A stretch of DNA of 64,000 nt from Callipepla californica brunnescens (Eukaryota; Chordata; Aves; Galliformes; Odontophoridae), in the NCBI GenBank assembly GCA_023055505.1, contig JALIRH010000115.1, positions 186,001 through 250,000 of the forward strand. The letters run 5' to 3'. Each line of letters begins with the position of its first letter. Position 1 is the stretch's first letter. Both the position numbers and the translations under genes were made by a program. Shown piece by piece: positions 1-11,103 of this stretch. The notes beneath the pieces are model-generated. The model saw nothing but the letters and a program-made list of their open reading frames with translations. It was not told where the DNA came from and made no database searches.

Positions 1-2540
1 AAGGAAGTCAAGACCAGTGAACTCTATTTATGATCTGTGCACAATTATTTAGTAAAGCTTTTAAAAACATGTAGAAATAAATGTATTAATTTGTACAGCT
101 ACCATGGATAAAAATTCATAATGAGAGCTTTAGAAGTTTGGTGGTTTTTTTCTTTTCTATTATAGTAAGTTTAACAACTCTTCCACCCATAGTTACTTTT
201 ACCCTTAGTAACAAAAAAATATGGTTATTTCAACTGAATACCCTTTGAACTGAGTAGAGAATTAACGGTATTGAAAGACAGCTGATCACCATTTCTCTGT
301 TGTATGTGGGAGCTGAGCTAAGAAAACTGGCTCAGACAAGGTAGTCGTATTTTTTTGCCCATTAGCAAGATGAGATGTGTTTAAACTTCCAGCATTATGT
401 TAAAAATCAAAGAAAGGGCATAGATAATCCAGGAGATCCAATTTTAGCATTGTAGATACTGTATATAAACCTGGACAATTCTCTGGAAAAGAAATTTTTA
501 ATGCCAAACTTAAAATACTACCCATACATTTGGTCTGTTAAGCACTGAACGTGTCTGAAGAGGAAGCGTGTAAAGAACAACATGTGAGGAGAAAGAAACC
601 CTGTACTTTCCAGGAGAGAAAAGATAAGACTCCAGGATTTTGTTTTAAAAGTTCTCTTTCAGTTCATTTCCAGATTATGAACAAATAAATTACAAGAAAA
701 TTTGATTTGTTTTTTCAGATGTGCCTGTGAAAACAAATTCTAAACCCCCTTACAGCAATATTTCATTCCATGAAAATCACTTAAGTAAGCCATCAGCTAA
801 GCTGGAGTAAGAGAATGTTGGAAATCATTCATTTCCTCTGAAATAAAGGTGAAACACTTTCATACTACAGAGGAAAGCATTCTCATGCTTGACTAGAAAT
901 ATCCCAGACCTGGATACAGATTAATATTCTGTAACTGGAACTTATTTAGGTACCATTATGTGTTAATTTACACCATCTTGCCAATACACCTTTGGTAATT
1001 CTTACTTCCTTAGTGAACTATGCCAATTGCAAACCTACCACTTTTCTGAGAGTTTAGGAAATATTACTGAACAAGTGAACTGCCTGTGAGTCTCCCCTTA
1101 TGAAAAACATTGACTTTGTTCTTAGCTGTACATAGAAAGAGGTAAATCAACTAAACATTTGCAATCAGGTGCAGAAGTAACAGCAACAGAGTTGTTCAAC
1201 TGCAGCACCTCTAAGCACTGACATTCTTCTACAAATTGCTAGGAAAAAGAATGTAATGTACTATATTTTTCATTTGCAAGATATGAATTCAATATCACTT
1301 CATTTCCAGGATGAGAGAAAAACAAAAGAAAGAACCAGAACAGATGTCAGATTTCCAATGTTAATCACACTGTAAGCACAAATCCCTTTCAAGTTAAGCA
1401 GTGTTTTCACTTACAGTTTTCACTCTTAGTGATGCTCAAGATAGAAATGAAAATAGTCATTTAACAGAGAGAACCTGAACATTTCTGGTGCAAAACACAC
1501 ATTTGCGGTGAAGGGTTCACTTTCAGCTTTTCTTTTTAAATTTACATCCTGAATTGAATGTAGCCTTCAGCAAATTAGCAACTTCCACTGGGAAAAGAGT
1601 CTGTCTGCAACACAGATGCTTTTCAGAACAGACCAAACTGATCCTTATTGCCATGGACACAAGTTCTCTAATTCCTAAGGAAAGCTATGAACGGCCTAAT
1701 ACAATTGCTAAGGACTTACAGGAGGACAGAAGCGAGCCATGGTGAAGCACAATAAAGACAGGATGTATCCTTCCATACATACTCAAGCCCCAGGGGGAGC
1801 TTGGAACAAGCAATCCCATGGAAAAGCAGAAGAAATAAAATGAATAACTTCCAGGTTGCCAAGAGACTACTAAGATATGCTAGCTATTTAACATTTCATT
1901 AACAAATAGCAATTAATTAGAACAAGAGGTGTTTTTTCCACACTAAAGCCACCTAATAGATGTCACGCAGAACCAAACCCAAGGGAACATTCGCTCTTCA
2001 AGTGAAATACAGTCCCAGCCATCCTAAAAGTATTCCTAGCACCCCACAGCCCACATACAGGTCCCAGCATCCTGATAAGCCCCCTCTCTGACCAGAACAG
2101 TGCAACCAGATCTATCACATCCCTCCAACGACCTTTAAGGTAAGTAGCAACAGTGATACCAGCAACCACAAATCACAAATACCAGACCAGCACCTTAAAC
2201 CAGATCCCATCTTCCAAAAAAGTCCACACCTCGTATGCTGGCCGTTAGAGCATGAGACTGCTCAGATCAACAGTTGCCTTCTGCATTATCAAGCTAGTCA
2301 CATAATTATTTTCTTAAAAATTATACAAGTCAAGTTCCAAAAGAAAGGAGGCCTCCTTTCACTTACCCAAACCTTTCACCATGGGAAATGGCAAGACTCT
2401 CGCCTGGATTATCACTACTCCTCTCTGACAGCCCCTAGCAGGAACCCAGCCTGATTGAATTAGCCTCTAATAAAGCATCATCTTCACTCACCTTCCCCAT
2501 GCTGCAGAAGTGGCTCTAGCTTTCTTCATATCGACTAAAC
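1..2540. other. Non-coding stretch, nothing recognised
   Basis: AT-rich sequence with stop codons in all frames. Open frames are under 70 codons and resemble nothing known. The part from about 1780 to 2540 is more C-rich than its surroundings and may be an old, unclassifiable transposon remnant, but I see no terminal repeat or recognisable motif to support that. Confidence 0.6.
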
Positions 2541-2630
2541 CTGCTAATGACCTCCTGCTAATGATATCTGCCAATGACCCCTGGAGATATAAGCTAATGA
2601 TATCTGCTAATGATATCTACTAACAAACTG
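2541..2630. repeat. Degenerate 13-bp tandem repeat (CTGCTAATGATAT)n
   Basis: About six imperfect units built on CTGCTAATGATAT can be read in succession: 2541-2554, 2555-2567, 2568-2590 (with an insertion), 2591-2603, 2604-2616 and 2617-2630. Two units (2555-2567 and 2604-2616) are identical. Each good unit carries a CTAATGA core, so the array also presents repeated homeodomain-type TAAT sites. It is probably a decayed minisatellite. Confidence 0.7.
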
Positions 2631-5600
2631 CAATTGAACTGTATCTCAAACTCATTAAAAGCCAAAGTCCACCAACTTTCTTGCCCTTAAGTAGAGTCTG
2701 CTATCTCTGGTATTAGCAGGAGAACTTGCAGAACAAAAGCACTTTGTGTATGAAGGCAACAGGAGGCACCTGTAGGTATAAACACAAGGTTAACTTTTCC
2801 CACCTCTGCTGCTCTTTAGAGGTGAGAAAAGATCACAAGGAAAAAATCGTTGGATTTACTCAGGGAAAGAGTAACCCCAGTTTGACCTGTGTTCTATCAA
2901 ACATGTCTTGTGAGATGCTTAGAGATGTCTCTCCTTGTATCATCTTGGATTCTACAACTGAAGATAATATCTTGTCAAAAAGTGTACAGTTATCTGAGTG
3001 TGAGATGCAATCGGTAACAAATCTCTGATCACATAGTGAAAAAAGCAGGGCATATGTGGTGGAGAGGAATTGTTCTGGTGGAGCCATTTTCTGTTAGTAT
3101 TTAGTGTGCTAGAGAGAACCCTTACAAACCATGGTGATCAGACTTTTTAATCATTACAAAGAGAATTCATATAGAGACTGAAAGTCAGTGGCAAAGTGTG
3201 GAAAGACAGTATACTACAGTCAAACTGAAAGCTTATCGAAAAACTCTGTCAAAATCACGACAAAGTAGGTTTCTTTGCAATCTAAGTGAATTTTAGAACA
3301 ATTCTTGTTGAATATCCTGTCTATTGGTTTCTGAGTCACTAAATCACTGGGAGATTTAACCTGTGCCTCAGGGTGCTCTTGGAGCTGGGCAGGGTTCCAG
3401 GGAGATTATCATCTTCGGAGCTGTCATAGTTTTGTTCAGTGGTGTCCATCAGTCAGAAGTTGATGCTGTCCTTAGTGTGGTAATTACAGCAAACTACAAT
3501 CACAGGTAGTTTGTTAATACTTGCAGCTGCAAACACAACACCTTTCTCTACCCCTACTTTTGGAAGCATAAGTCTGCAGAGCTCAGCATATCCACGTCGC
3601 AAGGCATCCCAGAGAAGAAGCCTCCAGAAACAACTGTTAAACTTAAATGAGCAGAAGAGTAAATCTGCTCTGCACAAGAATCCCACAATCTGAGAACTTG
3701 TGCTTTGCTAATGATCAAGTGTGCAAGGACAAGGCTTTTATTTTCCCTTCCTCCTCCTTGCCACCAAATGTACAGCCTAACAGCAGAGCTATTTAATCAC
3801 AGCATTAACAGTAATGTTATTCATGGACATATTATTTCATTAAGGATGGGTCACTGAGATACATTGACAAGGTATCAAAAGAAAAAGCAATTTTGGAGGA
3901 AAGTACAAAACAATAAAAACAAAATTTTGAAGTATTGTAGAGTTGTTTAATTTCTATGAATTCACAGCATAAAAAAACACCAGGAAATGGAAGTTTTCAT
4001 TGCACTTGGTCTCTAAGTTCTGCTTTTTTCATTGACTTTGCCTTGTGCTTTTCTGACCCTAATCAGCCTGGTGACTCAGACTACTTCCTAACCTGGCTGT
4101 ATAAACAAGAAAATGAGATAACAGGGAGCTCTACTCTCCAGAGACAAACATGGCTAGCCAACCATACAGATAGAATATAAATAAAGAGGGAGCAATTGTG
4201 TTTATTTCAAAATATATAAGGAGGTGGGGGGAAAAATCCAGGGAGTCCTAGAAACATATATTAACTATGCTCTCCTGCCATAAACATTCCTTCGGCCCTG
4301 CCCTGGGATCCTAGCACCACTATACAGCTAATATTGCTTGATTATCCATGTACCACCACAGTCTCAGCCTCCCAAGAACTGAAATCGAGTTTTCTATTCT
4401 TAGCTTGTGGTAATTTAAGCTCATTATGGAGGTGCTTGTATTCCATGAGCACAAGAGATAAAGGAAGCAATATAACTTTAATGAACAGCTGACTGAGCAA
4501 CCACAGCAGGCTCTATAGGCAAAAGAAAAAAAAATCTTTTCTCAGATGTTGTCTTGATTTCTATCCCACAGGTCTGAACAGTTATGGCTGGCTGTCTGTT
4601 TTATGAAGATGTTTATGCACACATGCTTAATGGAAGTAAATACAATGTGTTATTTAATTAGAGCAGGTAGCCTGGAAGGTACAACCACCCAAATTATGGA
4701 ACAGAGAGAAAAGAAAGGTATTAACCTAGATCCAGAATAAATAACGGTAAATCATTTAAAATATTACTCAGCTTAAACTAGGAAGCCAAAGAGGTTTCCT
4801 TTTTACATAAATAAATGTCTTAAGTGTCTCACATAGACTGAAGAAAATGGATAGATGCAGATGTAACTGCCAGAAGCAATAAGTGGTGGAATAACTGCAA
4901 AGTGCTCAGCGTTCTTTCTGATAAATGTTTGCATGCCCCAGTGTATTGATTGGGTGTTGCTTTTCTTTCACTGCCGTTCATTAAGGTCCTAATTAAATCA
5001 TGTGGACAAATCCTGCAACCCCTCAGAGACAGCAGTTGCATTTGCTAAGCAAAGAGGTCAAGGAGAACATGAGTTAGGCAGAAAGTGCATGTTTGGAGCC
5101 ACAGATTTAGGGAAACACCATCTGGCAGTGGTGCCAACCTGAACTAGCACCTTACAGAAAGACCACGTGGATGATGACCTACCTGCATCCTGGGCTCCTC
5201 CTGCTGTGAGCTGCAGAAAATCATTCATCTCCAATAGTAAAAGACAGTATTTGGAAACAACCATGGAAGAGATTTGCTTTCTCAGCTTACGAATTAGTCC
5301 TACTAACTATTATGAATTCCCATCTCATAAAATACTCAAACATGTTCAGGAGCTAGTGCAACTGGCCAGAATTTGGTATATATTTAAATAGCATTGGAAA
5401 TTATATGTAGTCCAGTAGCTTTAAAACAAAACAGTTTTTCATTTACTTATTTTTCCATAAAACAATATTTTTTTCTCTTTTTCACATGGTTCTCTATTTT
5501 CCTTTGGCACACACTCATCATTCATTCCAAAGAGGAAAGCACAGAGGAAGGAAGAGCAAGGAGAGAAAACATCTACTTAGGATGAAGAGAAGAAAAAATT

Positions 5601-5868
5601 GATGTTTCATCTATTGAGTTTATGATTTTAAATTGAAAGGAATATTACTTTGAAAATATCTCTCTGAAAAAAACACTGGTACATAATTAAAATTCAGAAT
5701 ATTTTTAAACATAATTATTGCAATGGCTTAGAACCTGTGGAACAACTCTGAACTTCTCTGCTCAGTCAGAAAGAATCTGGCTTAAACTGGTGGGATAGTA
5801 AATAGATAACTAATTTTTGTAGCAACTGTTAATTATCACAGCACAAATTTGGAGAGCATTTATAATCA
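2631..5868. other. Non-coding stretch, nothing recognised
   Basis: No coding frame above 100 codons, no transposon signature and no long repeat was seen. The two frames overlapping on opposite strands at 2726-3087 (100 and 75 codons) are mutually overlapping and lack any familiar motif, so I treat them as chance. Confidence 0.6.
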
Positions 5869-5947
5869 ATTAGGCAATAACATTATCTAATATTATGTAT
5901 GTATAATATTTAATTGTATATAATAAAAAATAATAAAATTGCCTAAT
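5869..5947. repeat. Nested AT-rich inverted repeat
   Basis: The 10-bp arm ATTAGGCAAT at 5869-5878 is matched by its exact reverse complement ATTGCCTAAT at 5938-5947. Between them lie 59 bp that are almost entirely A and T. Inside is a second inverted repeat, AATATTAT at 5889-5896 and ATAATATT at 5903-5910, separated by 6 bases. The arrangement could extrude as a cruciform or be the remains of a tiny non-autonomous DNA transposon. No target-site duplication is obvious. Confidence 0.65.
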
Positions 5948-8900
5948 ATGGAATCAGGTTTTTAAACTAATTTCAATACATTTCTGTACAAAAATATGCT
6001 AGAGGCAGTAAAGTCTCATCGTTTGTCTGAAACATTTTCTGTTCTTCCTTTTAAATATCTGAGACAAACGTTCTCCAGAATGACAACAGAGTTGTTTTTG
6101 AAATCTCCTGTTCTGTATTGGGAAAGTTACAATGCCAGCTATTCTGTTCTCCCTATCTGAATAGGGAATTTCAACGGTGGTGGTAAAAATACTGGCTCGA
6201 GTCCACAAAGACTTAGGTTAACATCTGAGGATGACACCTGAAGAATTTTCAAAGAGCTGTCATTAACTTTTTAGAACTATTTTTATTCCGGCCTAAATTG
6301 ACATTAAAGATTCAGTTGGGGTGGGGAGAAGAATAGGCTAAAAAAAGAGCAAGAAAATGATAACACAATCCAGTTTATCATTTTGGCTTAGTCAGTAAGA
6401 CTTTCCTTATCATCTAACAGCACTAAGCATACTTCCAAAGGCTCTATTTCTGCCATTCTGTAAACCGAGACAATGAGAAGTACCCATAAAAACAGATGTG
6501 TCAACAACCTTCTTTCATTACCTGTCATCCACATCTGAAAAACACAGGAAACTATTTCCATGTAATAGAGGAGATGTAAATTTTGTTCTCGGGTACATGA
6601 TGTGGAGATTGCTATGTTTGTCACTGGATTGTTTTCCAAGGAGCTGCTGTGCAGCTGTTGCACTGCAGGACTGGGTATATATTATTGTTCCCAACCGCCA
6701 TCTCTCCCCCCACTCTTTATTTCAGCTCTGGAGAAAAGTCAGAGAATACCAGCAACACCAAGAGTGACCACAGTGCTTATCTCTTCTAGCCTCCTAGAAA
6801 CACTTTTTTTCATACCTACTGCAAAAGGACAACACAGTTTACAAATACAGAAGCCAAAGACAGTGGTGGTAACAAGCCAGGAACGCGGGGATCAAAGACA
6901 GATGCGGGAACCTACCGTGATTCTCATGCACTGGTCCAAAAGAGAAACCCTGAGCTTCTGACTCCCTCTGCTTTGGAAGATGTTCTGATGGAAGAGCTTT
7001 TCTTCAGTATCAGTTACAGCACCAAGTTTGCTCCATATGGCTGTACCCTTGCCTTCAAGTTTTCAGGGATACTGACCTCAGGGGTTTTCCTTTGTCCTTG
7101 AGACACAATCAGTCCCTGACTGGACAGTCAGTTCAGGCAAAGCTTGAGAAAGTTTTCTTTTCTTAACAGGAATGAAGGACAAGGCAGTTAGAATCTACTT
7201 TCTCTTTGAGTCAGAGTTCTCCTGATCAGACCATCACAGGGATAACAGCTTGCATGCAGGTCTCTCAGCCCAGCACTGGAGTCACTAATTGCTTTGGTCA
7301 AATGAGTTCTTAAATAACCTAGCAGAGGTATGTGGTGAATTTGTCCCATCTGGTCCTTGATCCCACTCCATGCCTGCTCACATGAATGAGTAGAAATACA
7401 GACACAGGTAAGAACAGAGTCCAAGCTTCTCTTCATGACCCAGCTCAAATCTCATGCTCCCAAGCAAGTTCACTCTTGATTTTTTTTCTGAGTGTTAGTG
7501 TGTCTGGTCCAAATTTTGTGCCTTCCTCTTAAAGTAACCTCAGTTGGGGTAATCAGACTGCATTTCCAAGCCATAAGGAAGGTCAGTGGCACATACTTAA
7601 AAAGCTATTTTTGAATGTCTGGCTCCAGACTTTTATCTCTTGAAATTCCCTTCATGGCTTTCTATGGCTCCAATCAAACTTGCATTGATTTCCTCCAGAA
7701 CTGGATCGAGATTTCTGTGGTGCCTGCCAAAATAAAAAAGCAGAATGTAGTCAAATGTATGCATTCAGGGGAGTTGCAATAAAACCTGTTTAGATGAAAA
7801 TGTGGTTCTACTCTGAAGACTGTGTCTCTCAGTTGGATTGTGCCTTTCCTAGGTTGACTCTTAATCATTTTCTTATCATCAATGCCAAGCTTAATATCTT
7901 AAAATTTGGATTTTTTTTTTCCTGAGCTACAGTTCTCCAAAATCAATCTGGGATTAGAACAGGAAGCTCTGTCTTGTGGTTGAGACAACAGGCTAGTATT
8001 CACTTCCATTTCTGCCACAAACACCCACTGCTGCCTTCCACAAGTTTATCGAGGGAGTGATTATCAAAGGCATTCTGTTTTGGCCTGACTCTGCTCCCTA
8101 AGAAGCAGATAGGGTCTAAAAGCCTCAATCTTCAGTGAGTCCTCTGGGATGACATCAGGCTGGGACAGGAGCAAGGGTGCAACATGACTGCTATTCTATT
8201 TCGAACTTCATCAAGCCAAGGAAATGCAGAGACAAACATAAGAATCGAACTTCTTAAGAGCACTCCTTTGACAGTTATGTGGCCTGAATTTCTAACAGTA
8301 TGTTATTTAATAAATTATGATCATACTGAAATCAAAGAAATAATTCAGTCTGATCTAAAAATATAATCTAGCTCACATGTTTCCTTCTATATTGGGAGGA
8401 AAAAAATGCTTTTTCTCATAAAATGATGAAATACACAGCTGCTAAATAAGTTCCAATTTTCCAGACATATATGCGTTTTAGTATAATATTAAGAAGACAA
8501 TACACCCCAAGTACATCCAGTAGTAGTTTAAAATATGGCCTTGGGTCAATCACTTTTCTTCTTAGAAATCCATTTTCTTCCTTCCCTCTTTCCCAGTTTC
8601 ATCCAGATAGCTGCAAGCGCTCTGGGGCAGTGACTGCCTTTCCCTTATTGTTCCTGCCAGGATTCCCAGTGTGGTCCCTCATCTTGAAATGAGTTTCCAG
8701 ATGCAATTGTGATGCAAACAAAGGGATGATTACTCTGAATGGGCAAATAGAAGCAATTAAAGGAAAATCTAATATCTGAAAATATTTCTACTTGCCTGAG
8801 AGTATCATGGCCACTAGAAAAAAATGGACCTAATTCTGTTATAACCAACTTGGAGGAAATCCATTTAAAAAAATTTGATGTTCTTTTCTGTTTTAAGTTT

Positions 8901-9230
8901 ACCAAGAATTGGAACTGAACGCATGCCTTCTGAAGAAATCCCTTTCTCCCTCCAGCTATCACACTGAACTGAAATAAAACAGATGTGCTCAAACAAAAAA
9001 ATCTGTGCTTACTTGTTATGTTTTTCCTCACCCTTATTACCAACACATATGATTTGCACCAATACAGGTAAAAGCAAGGAAGCAAGGAGTATTCTTCAGA
9101 AGTTTCCCATTGCTATATTCTGCCAATACCCGCTGTGATTCCATTCCTATAAGTAATGGGTTTCTTGTGTTATACTGTCAGACCCCAGATGCGTAAAAGG
9201 CAAACTCAAAAATCAGGCATTCTTAAGAGA
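5948..9230. other. Non-coding stretch, nothing recognised
   Basis: No recognisable gene or transposon. The 119-codon plus-strand frame at 6602-6961 overlaps another plus frame and a minus frame. The 146-codon minus frame at 8645-9085 shows no domain and is rich in Phe, Ser and Cys, as expected for a chance frame in AT-rich DNA. Confidence 0.6.
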
Positions 9231-9320
9231 TTAAAAAACAACAACAACAACAAACAAAAAACCAACCCCAAAAAACCCTACCCCCCTAAAAAACCAACAA
9301 CTCCAAATCCAAAACAAAGC
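9231..9320. repeat. A/C-rich low-complexity tract with (CAA)n
   Basis: Starts with runs of CAA near 9239-9253 and continues as a strand-biased A- and C-only tract broken by few G or T. A short chance frame runs across it and reads as a Lys/Asn/Pro-rich peptide, which is an artefact of the repeat. Confidence 0.8.
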
Positions 9321-11041
9321 CATAAAAATTCACACAGAGATGAATAACTTCAAGATTTATGGTCAACGAATACTTGCTGCATAAAGACAAAAATGTGCTC
9401 CTTAAAAAAATACCAGTTTTGATACAGATATATAAAGTACTGTTTAAAGCTTCATTCAAATACCCTTTCAGAAATAAGTTCTCAGGATGGAGTTTCATAG
9501 TTTCACCATTACATTAAGAAAAATAAGTTGTTTGTAGAACACTATGCAGTTCATAAGTTACCAGTTATAAACTAATCCTCGATATCCAGTCCAAATCCTA
9601 AGGGAGGCTTCAAGGCAGCCACTTCTTTTTGGCAATACAGTGTTGAAAGATATATTGCTGAAAACCATAAAGCCTTGGGAAAAAATTTAGCAAACTATCT
9701 ACACAGGAATGAAATGTTGAGAGCTTGGCTCATCAGCTGGAGCTTTCTGGAGAAGGAAGGGCTGCAAATATTTTTGTACAGGTTAAACAAGTAGTCTTGA
9801 AAACAAAGAAAAATGGTGCATGCAAAGTGTTTTAAAATCTTCTTGTCCATCACAGGATGTTGCTTTCCAGAGTACAGATTAGGAATAAAAGAAAAGAAAA
9901 CTATATTTGTAAAGTTGTTTGTGGATGCTATTGTTTCAAAAGAGGTTTGTGGGTAAGCACAGAAAACACGTGCTTACAAATCTCCGGGAACTTCATTAGG
10001 AGAGATCACCACTAGCAGAAAAAATGATACACAGAGAGCACATATGTGACACTGTGCTCACCTCCCCTTACAGCACTATGCCAGTGAGCACAGAGGAAGT
10101 TTGTTCCTTTAGAGCACAGAGAATAGCAGAGGATTGCACCAGAACACGCTGCCACTTCTCTTGTTTCTTATCAAGGCAGAACTCTGGACAAAATAAAGCC
10201 TGCAGGATTTAGTGATGCAGCTAGATGCTCCCTCAGCATCAACTGTGGAGAAGCCAAGGCATTTTAATGAGAGCATTTTAGTGTACGTGGCTTCATCACA
10301 AGTCATTTTATAAATCAGTAAGACTCTCCCAGACGCAAAGAACAGTAGTAAACAAGGTTTCTAAATCTTTTTCACTAGATGAAGAAGGCACAATTACCAT
10401 CTCTGATGTTAGGAAAGTAACTCCTTGAGAAATCCTGTTTCATGCAGCCAAGGCCACAGATTCAGCAGGGCCTGAGCCAGCCTGTGCCTCTCATTTTTCC
10501 CAAACCTCTGTGCATCCATTTAGTACCACCACAAAGCCCTGGGGCTCAGTGGGTTGTCCTCCAGCAGAAGGGCAGCAATGGCACTGGCACTAGTGCAATG
10601 TCTGTACCTCCAGTACGGCCTTTAAGTGCGCTGGGATCTCCTTGCCTGGTCATGTTCCCACCATGGTGAAGTCTAACAGCAGCTGGCTAAGCTGGGACCT
10701 TATTTCCCACCATAACAAACAAAACTCATGTGCTCTTCATGAGGGTGCCCTCACGGTGTCTGTGCTGTAATACAAACGGCCAGATAACTGAGACTCGCGC
10801 TTTGGCTTCAAATATAAACATTGGAAGTGACATGATAATTGTATCATGTCAGCACCTCAGCTAGGCATCAGAAGAAACCAAAATCGTGATGCTGGTCAGC
10901 TCCAGAAGCTGGTAATCCTGGAGAGACATCTAAAGTTTTATCAGAATGGGTTGTATACACAACTTACTTGTACAAGATGATTTATTTTTAATTTCAGACT
11001 AATTCTTGGAAGGCCTTCAGAAAGCATTTGATATTTTTGGC
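9321..11041. other. Non-coding stretch, nothing recognised
   Basis: Ordinary single-copy-looking sequence without coding frames above 75 codons. A somewhat GC-richer patch lies around 10440-10680 (a 75-codon Pro-rich plus frame), but it carries no motif that I can name. Confidence 0.6.
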
Positions 11042-11103
11042 AAAATCCTCGTCCCACTGAAGTCAATAACAAATAGCCCACGACTTCAGTGAGGCCACGT
11101 TTT
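11042..11103. mobile_element. Relic of an ancient palindromic (MITE-like) repeat
   Basis: The arm CACTGAAGTC at 11055-11064 is exactly complementary to GACTTCAGTG at 11082-11091. The flanks continue as an imperfect palindrome out to AAA at 11042 and TTT at 11103. The wording 'AAATCCT..TCCCACTGAAGTCAAT' resembles an old high-copy palindromic repeat that I recall from sauropsid genomes. I do not assign a family name. The mismatches outside the core suggest great age. Confidence 0.45.

Noticed and set aside
1780..2540. Possible LTR or other retroelement because of C-rich composition and an AATAAAGC word
   Set aside because: No terminal repeat pair, primer-binding site or coding remnant could be seen.
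8645..9085. 146-codon minus-strand frame
   Set aside because: Composition typical of AT-rich chance frames (Phe, Ser, Cys), with no motif.
9156..9347. Lys/Asn/Pro-rich small frame
   Set aside because: It is a translation of the A/C-rich low-complexity tract.
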